Below are positions 48,391-58,309 of a stretch of 64,000 nt of DNA, piece after piece (the first letter of the stretch is position 1; each line of letters opens with the position of its first letter). Below the pieces are notes generated by a model. The model saw nothing but the letters and a program-made list of their open reading frames with translations. It did not search any database and was not told the origin of the DNA. The position numbers and the translations under genes were made by a program. The stretch is from Eutreptiella sp. 'Long Island Sound 2002' (lineage: Eukaryota > Euglenozoa > Euglenophyceae > Eutreptiales > Eutreptiaceae). The stretch is taken from the NCBI GenBank assembly GCA_964036045.1, contig OZ038385.1, positions 36,116,063-36,180,062 on the forward strand. Direction: 5' to 3'.

Positions 48391-51249
48391 AGGAAGGGTA
48401 AGGGGAAGACCCCCGAGAGGCCACGCAGGCCAGCGGGTGGACACCCCCACGACAGTGACCCCTTCTTCACCGCCAGCGACGGGGATGAACGAGGCCGCCG
48501 ACATCGCCGAGGAGTGGCTGGCGGAGGAGGCGGAGAGGTCCCCATGGAGCCGGAAGGTGAGGACGAGGATCTCCCTCCTCCCTACCGAAGCTCGGAGTGT
48601 TCCGAGACCGCGACGCCCAGGTGGGGCAACATGGACGAGGATGACGACATGGACTTCGACATCACGAAGAAGCGCCCATCCTCGGACCCACCGGGACCCC
48701 CTGGCGGAGGACCATCAGGACCCCCTGGAGGACGCCCACCAAGTGGACCCCCTGGAGGCGGACCACCGGGCGGGGGAGGACCCCCTGGACCGGGCGGACC
48801 CGGCGGAGGCCCTCCTGGAGGACCCCCTGGGGACCCCGACGACCCACCAGAGGACGGCGACCCGGATGCCACCCGGCGGTGGATTGTCTACCTCCGCAGG
48901 AGGGTCCAGTCCCTCGAGCGCCAGGTAGACACGGGCAAGGGCGAGATGACTCGCATCGCCAGGGTCGCCGCGCGCGCACAGAGGGAGCTGGACATCGCCA
49001 AGATCGAGATGGTCAAGAGCGCCAGCGTCGCCACTGCCACCCAGAAGCTGCTGGACATCGCCAGGGGCGAGACCAGGTCGCTGAACAAGGTCTTCAGCGG
49101 CCTGCAGCAGAGGCTGGACGCGCTGGAAGCCCGTGGGAGCGTCGGCAGCGACCACCCACCCCTGGAGTCTGGCTCGTCGGACGACGGCTGGGGACCCAGA
49201 CCAGGTCTGTGCAGACCCCACGCCCCCGGCGGAGCCCCCAGGAGTTGCCCCAGCGCCAGTGCTCCCTCTCTCATCGCCCCCTCTCACCACAGCGCGGGCC
49301 GCCGCAACGAGCGCGTGCCGCCCGGCAGTGGCAGTGAGGATTGGCGTGATGAGTGGCTCAGCGCGGAGTACCACAACCGCCGTGCTCCGACGTGGACACC
49401 GGTACGCCCCCGGCGCCCCGCACCAGCCCTGGAGCCAATCCCAATGGCTGGTGGACGTTATGGTGGACTCAGGGATGAGGTCCCCGGAGGAGACGTGGAG
49501 TGGGACGTCGGCGGAGGTGAGGACCTGGACCTGGACCTGGAGGAGTTCGACATCTCCCCGCCACGTGGTGTACGACGGGAGGCCGCTGAACGCAGCCGCC
49601 GGCGCCGTGATGAGGAGGCATACATGGAAGGAGTACGGCGTGAACATCTGGGTTCAGCGTACATGGAGGAACCACGGCGTAGCCACGCGGATACCGGGGA
49701 GGAGATGGAAGTGGCAGCCGTGGGAGTCCGTGGGAGAGGCCGATGGGAACCTCGGTCGACCTCGCGGCCGGCGTTCATGGTCTCTAAGGCCGCGGATGCC
49801 GCCGTGTGGGAAGACCTGAAGGACATCAAGCCCCCCATGTACGATGGCAACCCCCTCAACCTCGACCGCTTCTTGGAGAAGCTGGACGATTGGGGGGTGA
49901 CCGTCACTGAGGACATGGATCCCGCAGATGCGGAGAAATATGTCTTCAGACGGTTCAGGTACCGCCTGCCGGAAGTGCTCCAAGAGCTATACTTCGTGGC
50001 GACCAAGGAGGGGAAAATCAAGACCCTCAAGGAAGGCAAGAAGTGGCTCAACGAGCAGGAGCGGGTGGACGCTCCGCAGGTGGCTGCCAAGCGGTGGAAG
50101 TCCATCAAGCTTCAGCATGATGGACGGGAGATCCGCCTACGGGACTGGCGAGACTTCCGAGGGCAATACACCCTCTTCCGCTGCAACGTGGAGGATTGGA
50201 ACGAGGGTGACGAGCAGGCTCGCCTGCTCTCCATTCTGCCGGAAGCATGGATCAAGAGGGTCACCAAGGAGGAAGCCAAGCGGGCCAAGTCCAACCACAC
50301 GGTCAAGACGATGCTCCCCAAAGAGTATCATACGAACGTGGTGGCTTGGACGAGGAAGAACGTGGCCCGGGATGTCAAACGGCACTCCCTGCGGAACGCT
50401 CTCCTCATCACCGTCTCGGGCGATCGCGAGAAGACCGCGATGTGGCGCCTTGACGAGTGTGACGTGAGCGGCCAGACCATCCGTCTGCAGGCCATCCCGG
50501 CGCGGATGAGCTGCGACGAGATCCTGGAGTGGGTTGGAGAGGAAGTACTCAAGGAGTACCGGAACCTCCACCACACCCGCGGGTTGAGGCCCGGCGACCG
50601 CGACGTCAACTACGTTGGCGAGGGGCCTGGCGGGGAGGCTGCCATGGACCCAGCGGGAGCCGATGGCGATGAAGCTCTCGTCGACGATGACGACGACGAT
50701 GAGCCCGCCGAGATGGTCGTTTGTGCCTTCGTGGCCCACAACGGCGCGGGGAACAACCGGGGAAGCTGGAAGCCCCTGCAGCCGGGTTGGAAGAAGAAGG
50801 AGAAGAGGGACCCTCGCCGCATTGGCGACCCTCCGCTGTCATTTGGGGAGTTCATACGAGCTCACCCTCAGGGCTGTTTCGTGTGTTATGGGAGGAAGAA
50901 AGGCTTCAACCATGACCACCGAACATGCCCCACCCACCAGGCCGACAAGGAGGCCTACCGGAAGGCGCACGGGTGGAAGAAGCGTGCACCCACGGGTATC
51001 TGGGAAGCCAAGGTGGAGGTGGACAAGGACGAGCTCTCCAAGCTGATGTCGGTGGGGACCGAGTTGGCTAAGGAGATCCAGGAGATCAAGAGGAACTGGG
51101 TCCCCAGGTCGGACAACAAGAACAAGGAGAACAAAGAGAACAACCAGAACAAGGACAAGGACAAGAAGCCTAGGAATAGGAGGAAGAAGGGTGTCAACGA
51201 GGTTGATGCGGAGGAGAATACCCCTACTTCCGCAACCGACGCCCCCTAG
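48388..51249 (+). CDS. gag: Copy B Gag
   Basis: In frame with ORF1; a GTG at 48514 and an ATG at 48544 are the first internal starts. Order: an acidic region, then a collagen-like Gly/Pro-rich stretch (about 48690-48860; P-P-G-G-G-P and P-P-G-P-G-G), a short coiled coil (R-R-V-Q-S-L-E-R-Q-V), a Pro/Arg-rich spacer, and a capsid-like helical region from about 49790 (I-K-P-P-M-Y-D-G-N-P-L-N-L-D-R-F-L). After it come an Asp run, the zinc knuckle C-F-V-C-Y-G-R-K-K-G-F-N-H-D-H-R-T-C (about 50877-50930) and a Lys/Asn tail. It ends at TAG-CGG with Pol in the same frame. The collagen-like part is unusual for Gag and gives long spurious frames on both strands. Confidence 0.85.
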   Translation, partial: RRKGKGKTPERPRRPAGGHPHDSDPFFTASDGDERGRRHRRGVAGGGGGEVPMEPEGEDEDLPPPYRSSECSETATPRWGNMDEDDDMDFDITKKRPSSDPPGPPGGGPSGPPGGRPPSGPPGGGPPGGGGPPGPGGPGGGPPGGPPGDPDDPPEDGDPDATRRWIVYLRRRVQSLERQVDTGKGEMTRIARVAARAQRELDIAKIEMVKSASVATATQKLLDIARGETRSLNKVFSGLQQRLDALEARGSVGSDHPPLESGSSDDGWGPRPGLCRPHAPGGAPRSCPSASAPSLIAPSHHSAGRRNERVPPGSGSEDWRDEWLSAEYHNRRAPTWTPVRPRRPAPALEPIPMAGGRYGGLRDEVPGGDVEWDVGGGEDLDLDLEEFDISPPRGVRREAAERSRRRRDEEAYMEGVRREHLGSAYMEEPRRSHADTGEEMEVAAVGVRGRGRWEPRSTSRPAFMVSKAADAAVWEDLKDIKPPMYDGNPLNLDRFLEKLDDWGVTVTEDMDPADAEKYVFRRFRYRLPEVLQELYFVATKEGKIKTLKEGKKWLNEQERVDAPQVAAKRWKSIKLQHDGREIRLRDWRDFRGQYTLFRCNVEDWNEGDEQARLLSILPEAWIKRVTKEEAKRAKSNHTVKTMLPKEYHTNVVAWTRKNVARDVKRHSLRNALLITVSGDREKTAMWRLDECDVSGQTIRLQAIPARMSCDEILEWVGEEVLKEYRNLHHTRGLRPGDRDVNYVGEGPGGEAAMDPAGADGDEALVDDDDDDEPAEMVVCAFVAHNGAGNNRGSWKPLQPGWKKKEKRDPRRIGDPPLSFGEFIRAHPQGCFVCYGRKKGFNHDHRTCPTHQADKEAYRKAHGWKKRAPTGIWEAKVEVDKDELSKLMSVGTELAKEIQEIKRNWVPRSDNKNKENKENNQNKDKDKKPRNRRKKGVNEVDAEENTPTSATDAP

Positions 51250-51282
51250 CGGAGCCCCTGCAGCCAAGGGCCCCAGCTAGGG
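51244..51282 (+). promoter_or_regulatory. Gag-Pol UAG within a predicted stem
   Basis: CCCTAGC (51244-51250, containing the stop) can pair with GCTAGGG (51276-51282), with a weaker inner GCCC/GGGC pairing. The stop is followed by CGG. The same sequence occurs in copy A (minus strand, about 42,679-42,717). Confidence 0.4.
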
Positions 51283-54200
51283 CGGTCGCAGGATGGTGTC
51301 GTGGGAAGCGCCACACCATCCCAATCGGGAGTCGGTAAGCACAAAGGGAATGCCGCGGGCGAAAGGCCCGGTCCGGCACCCGACAGTCGCGGTGGCGGGG
51401 TGAGGGCAAGTGAAGGCACGAACCCTTGCACCCGTCCATCATTCGCGACTAAGAATGTATTCGATGTACTTCAAGATCTTTCCGAGAGTATCGGAGGATC
51501 ACCCGGAATGCAGCTGGATGCTGCAGATGGGCAGCCTGAGCCCATTGTCCACGACCTGCACCAGTCGCTTGTTGAGCTTCTGGAACGGCCAGAGATCCTG
51601 AGCTTGCACGCCGTGCGCCGAGTTGGGCGTGAGCGGCAGTTGCACCTTAAGGTCCGTGCCTTATGCGGGGAAGTGGAAAAGGTCTTCGACGTGTTGGTCG
51701 ACACGGGAGCACAGGTCAGCTTGGTCAAGGCTGGCCTACTTCCACCAGAGTGTTTGACTGACAGTCGGAAACCTGTCAGGCTGAAGGTGGCGAACGGCCA
51801 GTACATGGTGGGAGGCACGAAGGAAGCGGCCATTGGGCTGCAGTTCGTGAACCATCGTGAGCTGAGCGCCCCAGACCTCGGCAAGGAAATCCTCCTGCAA
51901 GGTCGCTTCTACGAGGCCGAGATGGACTGGGACATGATCGTTGGGTACGACTTCATGATGGAGACGGACTCCGGCATCCTCCCGGCCCAGGCCTCAATGA
52001 CCCTGTACCAGGACGACCAGCTCTCGTGGCTTTCGTCACCTGAGCACCATGTGGAATGCCAATGGATCCACCCTGAACGCAATCAGCTCGAAGTAGCCGC
52101 ACTGGGCACTGAGCCAACTGGGCCAGCAAACCAGGAGTACGGCGTAATGCCGGAAGTGGCGAGCCGAGTGGTCGCGGACCTGGGAGCTTCCGATCTGGCC
52201 CTGGATGCGTTCTCTTCAGGAACCTCCGCCCATCTGCGGGTTTGTGAGAAGTACTGGAGCGCACAGGACTCTGCGTGGAAGAAGCACTGGGCTCCGCATC
52301 AGGGTTTGATGTGGATCCATTGCCCCCGATGGGACATTCCAAGGGCGATAGCGAAGATTCGCAAGGACCGCTCCAAGGCAGTGCTGGTTGTTCCTATGGG
52401 ATGCACCGAGGAGGAAAGTACCCGACATTGGGTAGTCTCATTGACCAACATGACCTTAAACAAGGTCGTCCTACGGGCTGGAGAGAGTGTCTATCAGGAC
52501 GCTAAGGGACAGCCCATGCCACCCCAGAGATGGCCAACGGAATTCCACTATGTGGATGGGGGCCTTGATCAGGCCGACGCCGCGGATTTCGTGTGTGTCA
52601 ACCGCATCGTAGCGGAGCCATGGCGGCAATGCTTTGCGGTTTCCCCTACTGACATCGGAGAATCGGAAGACCCCCTCACTGAAGAGGAGTTGGATCTGGT
52701 TCAGGGGCATATGGATCAGCCCTTTCACGACTGGGGAAGCCAGCGTGAGGGCAAAGGCCAGGACAAAGCCTGGTGGGAGGTGGACTCGATCGTCTCCGGT
52801 TCCTATGATGGGAATACCTTCGTACAGAGGGTGCTGGATCACTTGTCCAGCCAGGACGAGCCGCCCGGCGGTAACCCACCCACCTACGGCGATCTATTCC
52901 GAGGCAAGACCAGAGATGGCCCTTTGGGCCACCTGGGAAGACCGCCTGAGCCGAAACCGAGCGGAGTCGCTACCCCTCAAGTAAGCTCAGTGGTCCAGGT
53001 GCCCGGAAAAGCCAAGGCGGAGTCCGATGATTGCCCCAAGATCCAGGCATTGAGGGCCAGGCTGAAGCAGAAGTATGGTGATACCTTCTTCAGCGGAAAG
53101 CCTGTGTTTCCCCCACCGGTGCGTGGACCGTATGGCGAGGCCAAGATACGACTGCCGAAGGATCCCCGTGTGTATCGGCACCGGGAGTTTGCCCTGAGGG
53201 GCGAGGGGAAGGAGGCCATGGAGAAGATCCTCCGTGACTTCATCGAGAGAGGCTGGCTCGAGCCGTGCCACTCCGAATGGGCCTCTCCGTGCTTCGCCGT
53301 CCCCAAGAAGGTGGCCGGTGAGTGGCGGCTCGTGGTCGACTACCGCGGCCTAAACGCCCAAACGCAGCACGACATCTATACGCTGCCCCTCATTGAGGAC
53401 ATGCTGCAAAAACAACACCGGCGGAGGATCTTCACGGTGATTGACCTGAAACATGGTTATCATCAGATGCCTCTCGCCCAGGAGTCCCGTGCCTGCACAG
53501 CCATGAGCACCCCACTTGGACCTCTCCAGTGGAAGGTGATGCCCATGGGCGTTACCAACGGCAATGCGGCTTTTCAGCGGATGCTGGAGAACCTGCTTGA
53601 GCTGGTGCGTGACTGTGCGGACCCCTTCGTAGACGACGTGATTATCGCGTCCGGGGACCCCAGTATGAGCTACGAGGAGCTCCTGGAGGCACATGAGAGA
53701 GACGTCACTCGAGTGCTGGACCTTCTGGTTCGGCACAAACTCACGGGCAGCAGTGACAAGGCCACCATTGCGGTAAGCGAGGTGGTCTTCGCTGGCCACG
53801 TAGTCGGGAACGGGCAGCAAAAGCCCATACCTGGCAAGGTGGCTGCGATTGAGCACTGGGAAAAGCCCAAGACGGTCTCTGAGCTACGGGCGTATCTGGG
53901 GCTTTGCAACTACTACTCGGGGTATATCAAGATGTATGCCGAGTATGCAGCCCCCATGACGACCATGCTCAAGGGCAACCGAGAGGAGACCAAGAAGGTG
54001 TCCAAGAAGGCTCTGGTCTGGAATGAAGAGTCCGACCGTGCCTTTGAGGGGATGAAGCAGGCGCTGCTATCCGCAGTGGGTCTGCACCTCGTGGATCCCG
54101 ACCGAGGGTTCGTCCTGCGCACCGATGCTTCCGACTACGCCGTTGGCGCAGTGTTGGAACAAGTGCTTGACGATGGGAGGCACGTGCCCGTGGCCTTCTG

Positions 54201-56070
54201 GAGCCGAGTCCTGGCGGAAGGCCAGAGACGGACGTGGACGCCCCGAGAAAAGGAGGCGTATGCCATCGTCATGGCTCTCAGGAAATGGGCTGGGTACATA
54301 GCCCTCCATCCCGTCACCGTCTGCACCGACCATCAGAGTCTGCAGTCGTGGCACAAGGAGCACGTGGACACCCCCTCTGGTCCCGCGTCCCGACGGGCAA
54401 GATGGCATGAGACCTTGGCCAAGTTCGACCTCACGGTTGTGTATGTTCCTGGAAAGGACAACACCGTGACGGACTGTCTCAGTAGGTGGGCCTATCCTGC
54501 CAGCAAGGGCATGACGGATGTCTCTGCCCATGGCGATGAGGCTGAGACCGCTGAGGCCAAGAGGATCATTGAAATGGAGCGCCTGATGGAGGAGGAGGGT
54601 GTTAAATGCTTCGTTGTGATGGCTGCCGATGCCCCCCTCGGAACGAGGATGGGCAGAGCGGTCAGAGTACTCGCCCCTGATGGAGCTGAGTCCGACAACC
54701 CCCTCTTCCCTGAATCTTGCCTCCAGGACGACTGGACCGACGACTACGCCAAGTCTGAGGCCTTTCAGGCCGAATATAGGGCTGTGACCGACCCTGAAGA
54801 CGGGCAGAAGTGGCCAAAGGGGCTGACTGAGGAAGATGGCAAGCTCTACCGGAATGGTAAGCTGCTAGTACCGGAGTCCCGAGTGCTTGAGCTGTGTGAA
54901 GCTTGGCACCACCACATGCTGCACCCAGGGGTCAAGAAGCAAGCCCTGGACATGCAGCGCCGGTTTCAGATCGACCAGATCAATCTCTACACCGCCATCA
55001 AGAAGGTCAGGAAGGGTTGCTCGGTCTGTCAGGCCTGCAATCCCGATAACCGGAATGTCAAGGGGGAAGCCCAATGGACCCCGTTTCCTGACCAGCCCAT
55101 GGAGAGCGTGGCCATGGACGTCTTCTCCATGCTCGAAGTCCACACTGGCAAGGAGACCTTTGACTGTGTGGTTCTTTGTGCGGATCGCCACAGTTGCTAC
55201 GTAGTAGCCGTTCCGGCACGCAAAAAGGGGTTGCTTGCCAAGGAAGTGGCAGTCATGATGATTCGTCATTGGCTGACCGTCTTTGACATCCCCCGCACCA
55301 TTTGCAGTGACCGAGGGCCCCAGTTTACTGGTGGCTGGTTCAAGGCCATGTGTTCCCTCATGGGAGTACGTCACGCCAAGAGCGCCGCCTATCTCAGCCA
55401 GTCCAACGGCCGAGCTGAAGTGGCTGGACGGCAGCTGTTCGAGAAGCTGCGCAAGATTCACATCACCAATCCACGGCGGAACTGGTTTGAGGAGATATGG
55501 CCTGCTCTGAAGGCCCATCACGACACCCCCACTCCGGGTGGTTTGTCCCCTCACCTGATTCTGTTTGGCAGGGACCCCCTGGGTCGGGGACTTCCCTTGT
55601 CTGGTAATGGTGAGGCCATGGACGCCAAAGAATTCTTCGCGCGGCAAGAGCAAACGGCGCGGGACATCCGCCAGCAGCTCGAGAAGGAGCATGCTGTGCG
55701 TCAGAAGTCAGCCCCGAGCTCGACAGCGCAGAAGTTCAGGGTGGCAGACCCGGTGTCGGTGATCAGACCCCGCCCTATGGGCACCCACCGCACCAAAACC
55801 TGGTTCACACCCGGCGAGGTGGTCCGCAGGATTGGTGAGGACACCTACCGCATCAAGGTGGGTCACGGACAGTTCCGGGAGCGCCACGAGAGTCAACTCC
55901 GTGTGCGGGAACCCAACCTCCGTGGCCAACATCTGTCCCTGAGCTATGCCGCGCATGAGGCTGATTCGGACGACGATTATGCTGAGCAGGACGACTATAC
56001 AGTCGAGAAGATCCTTGCCGTGCGTCCGAACGCCTCGGCACCCGGAGGCCTGGAGTTCAAGGTTCGTTAG
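51250..56070 (+). CDS. pol: Copy B Pol: protease, methyltransferase-like, RT, RNase H, integrase
   Basis: An unbroken frame of about 1,600 codons. Protease: L-V-D-T-G-A-Q (about 51700). Methyltransferase-like: D-L-A-L-D-A-F-S-S and M-W-I-H-C-P-R-W-D (about 52190-52335), motif degenerate. RT from about 53,160 with V-V-D-Y-R-G-L-N, V-I-D-L-K-H-G-Y and the active box F-V-D-D-V-I-I-A (53626-53649). RNase H: L-R-T-D-A-S-D (about 54115). Integrase: H-H-H and C-S-V-C-Q-A-C zinc finger (about 54910-55050), then M-D-V-F-S, C-S-D-R-G-P-Q-F and N-G-R-A-E-V-A-G. It ends inside the chromodomain at TAG (56068-56070), which replaces the Trp codon of copy A. Start-type codon GTG at 51301. Everything up to the chromodomain looks functional apart from the Met-less start. 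Confidence 0.92.
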   Translation, partial: RSPCSQGPQLGRSQDGVVGSATPSQSGVGKHKGNAAGERPGPAPDSRGGGVRASEGTNPCTRPSFATKNVFDVLQDLSESIGGSPGMQLDAADGQPEPIVHDLHQSLVELLERPEILSLHAVRRVGRERQLHLKVRALCGEVEKVFDVLVDTGAQVSLVKAGLLPPECLTDSRKPVRLKVANGQYMVGGTKEAAIGLQFVNHRELSAPDLGKEILLQGRFYEAEMDWDMIVGYDFMMETDSGILPAQASMTLYQDDQLSWLSSPEHHVECQWIHPERNQLEVAALGTEPTGPANQEYGVMPEVASRVVADLGASDLALDAFSSGTSAHLRVCEKYWSAQDSAWKKHWAPHQGLMWIHCPRWDIPRAIAKIRKDRSKAVLVVPMGCTEEESTRHWVVSLTNMTLNKVVLRAGESVYQDAKGQPMPPQRWPTEFHYVDGGLDQADAADFVCVNRIVAEPWRQCFAVSPTDIGESEDPLTEEELDLVQGHMDQPFHDWGSQREGKGQDKAWWEVDSIVSGSYDGNTFVQRVLDHLSSQDEPPGGNPPTYGDLFRGKTRDGPLGHLGRPPEPKPSGVATPQVSSVVQVPGKAKAESDDCPKIQALRARLKQKYGDTFFSGKPVFPPPVRGPYGEAKIRLPKDPRVYRHREFALRGEGKEAMEKILRDFIERGWLEPCHSEWASPCFAVPKKVAGEWRLVVDYRGLNAQTQHDIYTLPLIEDMLQKQHRRRIFTVIDLKHGYHQMPLAQESRACTAMSTPLGPLQWKVMPMGVTNGNAAFQRMLENLLELVRDCADPFVDDVIIASGDPSMSYEELLEAHERDVTRVLDLLVRHKLTGSSDKATIAVSEVVFAGHVVGNGQQKPIPGKVAAIEHWEKPKTVSELRAYLGLCNYYSGYIKMYAEYAAPMTTMLKGNREETKKVSKKALVWNEESDRAFEGMKQALLSAVGLHLVDPDRGFVLRTDASDYAVGAVLEQVLDDGRHVPVAFWSRVLAEGQRRTWTPREKEAYAIVMALRKWAGYIALHPVTVCTDHQSLQSWHKEHVDTPSGPASRRARWHETLAKFDLTVVYVPGKDNTVTDCLSRWAYPASKGMTDVSAHGDEAETAEAKRIIEMERLMEEEGVKCFVVMAADAPLGTRMGRAVRVLAPDGAESDNPLFPESCLQDDWTDDYAKSEAFQAEYRAVTDPEDGQKWPKGLTEEDGKLYRNGKLLVPESRVLELCEAWHHHMLHPGVKKQALDMQRRFQIDQINLYTAIKKVRKGCSVCQACNPDNRNVKGEAQWTPFPDQPMESVAMDVFSMLEVHTGKETFDCVVLCADRHSCYVVAVPARKKGLLAKEVAVMMIRHWLTVFDIPRTICSDRGPQFTGGWFKAMCSLMGVRHAKSAAYLSQSNGRAEVAGRQLFEKLRKIHITNPRRNWFEEIWPALKAHHDTPTPGGLSPHLILFGRDPLGRGLPLSGNGEAMDAKEFFARQEQTARDIRQQLEKEHAVRQKSAPSSTAQKFRVADPVSVIRPRPMGTHRTKTWFTPGEVVRRIGEDTYRIKVGHGQFRERHESQLRVREPNLRGQHLSLSYAAHEADSDDDYAEQDDYTVEKILAVRPNASAPGGLEFKVR

Positions 56071-56225
56071 CGGGGCTATGGGCCCACGACACCTGGGAAC
56101 CCGTCTCCTCGTTCGTGCCGCGGGTCAATACTCCCTTCATGGAGTACATCCGCAAGCACAAGACCAAGATCCATGTCTCGGACTTGGCAGCACTCACCCG
56201 GGCGATTGCAGCCAGGGGTGCCTGA
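56071..56225 (+). pseudogene. Copy B chromodomain remnant
   Basis: After the nonsense TAG the next codons give R-G-Y-G, then a 4-bp deletion relative to copy A (GGGCCCACGAC against GGGCCGTCCCACGAC) shifts the frame. In the shifted frame D-T-W-E-P-V-S-S-F-V-P-R-V-N-T-P-F-M-E-Y continues to a TGA at 56223-56225. So chromatin targeting by this copy is probably lost. Confidence 0.85.
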
Positions 56226-57704
56226 TCAGCGCCCTGAGCTCTCCCCTGATGCGTTTTAAGCGCTTGTGTGGCCGAAGGATCGTCCCTCACTTGCTTGCTC
56301 TCTTCCATCTTCCGGTGACCTGCCATCAGAGTGGCCATATACCCCCCCCTGCTGAAACCAGAGGAGGATGGCCCCTCTCTTCTACTCCTATTCGTCACTC
56401 CCCGCCTGCTGAATCCTTGGGAAACCAGGCAGGCGACTGACTTCACATTTTCTGAGCTCTTGGGGCCTTGAAGCCCATACGACGTTGCGCAACGGATGCC
56501 GCTGTCATCGGCATTGCGATTTTTCGGTGTGTGGTCTGGTCCCATGGCACTTGCGGGATCCAGACCAGTCGACGTGTGTCTGCAGACTATATATGGCCTG
56601 AACTCAGGCGTTTTCCTGTCCACCCTCCTGCATATGCCTTATCCTAACCGGGGCGTGGTTTGGCGCTCTATCCAGAGTGTGTTTACACGCCTATTACCCC
56701 GCTTATTGCTTGTTTTTCTGTTCCCCAGGATATGTGCATCTGTATGTTAAGTGTTATCAGCCCATCACTGAGATGTGGACTGTTTTTCCCCCCGAAGGGA
56801 TGCGAATCGGAATACGAAGGCGCCCTGAGTCGCCGTGTACATGCTCTTACGTAAGGTCCAGCCTGGACCAGTACCTAAGTACAGATTCTTCTGTTTGAGT
56901 GCCTGTGATACCGTGTGCCCTAGTGGCTGTCATGTGCTGAGATCCTGATGGCGCCAGGCGGGAAGCCCAGTTGCCTGCATGCACTCCCAGCGGTCCGCCA
57001 CTGTCAGTCCCAGTGTGAGCCTACCGACTCGCAGACGCACTTGCAGTCGGGTGGCGGCCTCCGGTGCTCCTGACCTCGGTCAGTCTGCCTGGGAAACTGG
57101 TGGTTTGAGGAGTCGACGCCTCCGCCCACACTGCATGAGGACTCCCTCATGTATGGCCTTCGTGGTAATAGGGCGAGGGAAAAGACGGCCTTGATGCCCG
57201 ATCCTTTAAGGAGGAGCTCGTTCGGCTGTACCACTCTGGACTCGCGTCGTGGATATGGACATGGTGCGCCCGAGGAAGGACCTGTGGGGACTCTCCCCCA
57301 GCCGGCAGGCCTTGGGAAGCTTGGGGTAGCCTGATGGATCTTTGTGGTCGCTTTCGACCTGTGGGACCACCTCGGTCATCGTGTGACGCCTATGTTGGCC
57401 GTGTATGCCACTGCCACTGTGGTAGTGACCGTAGCAGCCGGCACCCGGTGCGTCTGGTATGGGTTAACGGGTCCTTTGGATGCCGAACAATCGCCGCCAG
57501 GACCCGGGACTTGATACTTGATACTATACTTGCAGTTACTAAAAGTTACAGCATCATACCTGTTTTACCGTGGTCTCGCGTGGCAACCTAACCCGCAGAT
57601 CAGCCTGAAGTGAGGATGTGACACCCCCCCCCCCCCTTCAGGGGATGGTCCTGGGTACCCGCTGCCATGCGTGGTGTTATCGAGCCCCCCCCAGGGTTTG
57701 CTCT
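56226..57704 (+). other. Copy B 3' noncoding region (1.5 kb)
   Basis: Homologous to copy A 36,263-37,734 in reverse orientation. No conserved ORF. It contains C-runs (for example about 56341 and 57627) and the phrase CTTGATACTTGATACTATACTTG. Confidence 0.7.
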
Positions 57705-57715
57705 AAGGAGGGGGG
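57705..57715 (+). promoter_or_regulatory. Copy B polypurine tract
   Basis: AAGGAGGGGGG directly before the TGAAGCGG repeat start. The same tract, in reverse, sits at the 3' end of copy A (36252-36262). Confidence 0.8.
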
Positions 57716-58309
57716 TGAAGCGGTACCCAGAACCCTATGACCATGGTGGGGTATACAACCGGTCTCCGTGTGCCCACTAACCCCATGTACTGAGGGGAAG
57801 ACGCCCGGTGAAGCCCGGTGAGAGCCCGGCAGGAGCGTGTCCCTTGCCGTAAAGCCCCCGTGACGGCATTCCGGCCACTTGGGGCATGTTACCATGTACC
57901 GGCAAACTGCCATTTGCCGGTATCTTACTATTTCACGCCAATCTGCCCCGCACTGCCTTCGGCCGTCGATTCGGCAACCTAACCCTAACAACAGATGTAG
58001 GTAAGACGTGTTGGTGTGAGAGATCTGGGCATTTCAGCTATTAGCGGCCGCATCGGCAATCGATGCGTCGCCCGCTGATATTGTCACATCAGAATATCAG
58101 GAATCAACAGGGTTTTATTTTCATATTGTTTCCGTAAATTTTCACGCTTCCGTTCTGATAATCAATGTTTTGACTGCTGGCGGTTGGCTCGCGACTTTAG
58201 CGTAACCGCCAGTTTAACTGTTATTTACAGACATTTTAGCGCAATCCGTGACGAAGACTCTAAAGTCTTCAGGAATTGCATTGATGCATCTGCAATTTTC
58301 ACATTGTAC
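57716..58309 (+). repeat. 594-bp LTR-like repeat, right copy
   Basis: Pairs with 43,424-44,017. Flush with the B polypurine tract, so it behaves as the B 3' LTR. It is followed after about 370 bp by element C genes with no second LTR between, so it may also serve as, or be fused to, the 5' LTR of C. It holds the same 10-bp stem (57897-57922). Confidence 0.75.

Noticed and set aside
48582-49647. Long minus-strand Gly/Pro/Arg-rich frames opposite the B Gag
   Set aside because: GC-rich collagen-like sequence opens all frames. The plus-strand frame joins to Gag and Pol and is the real one.
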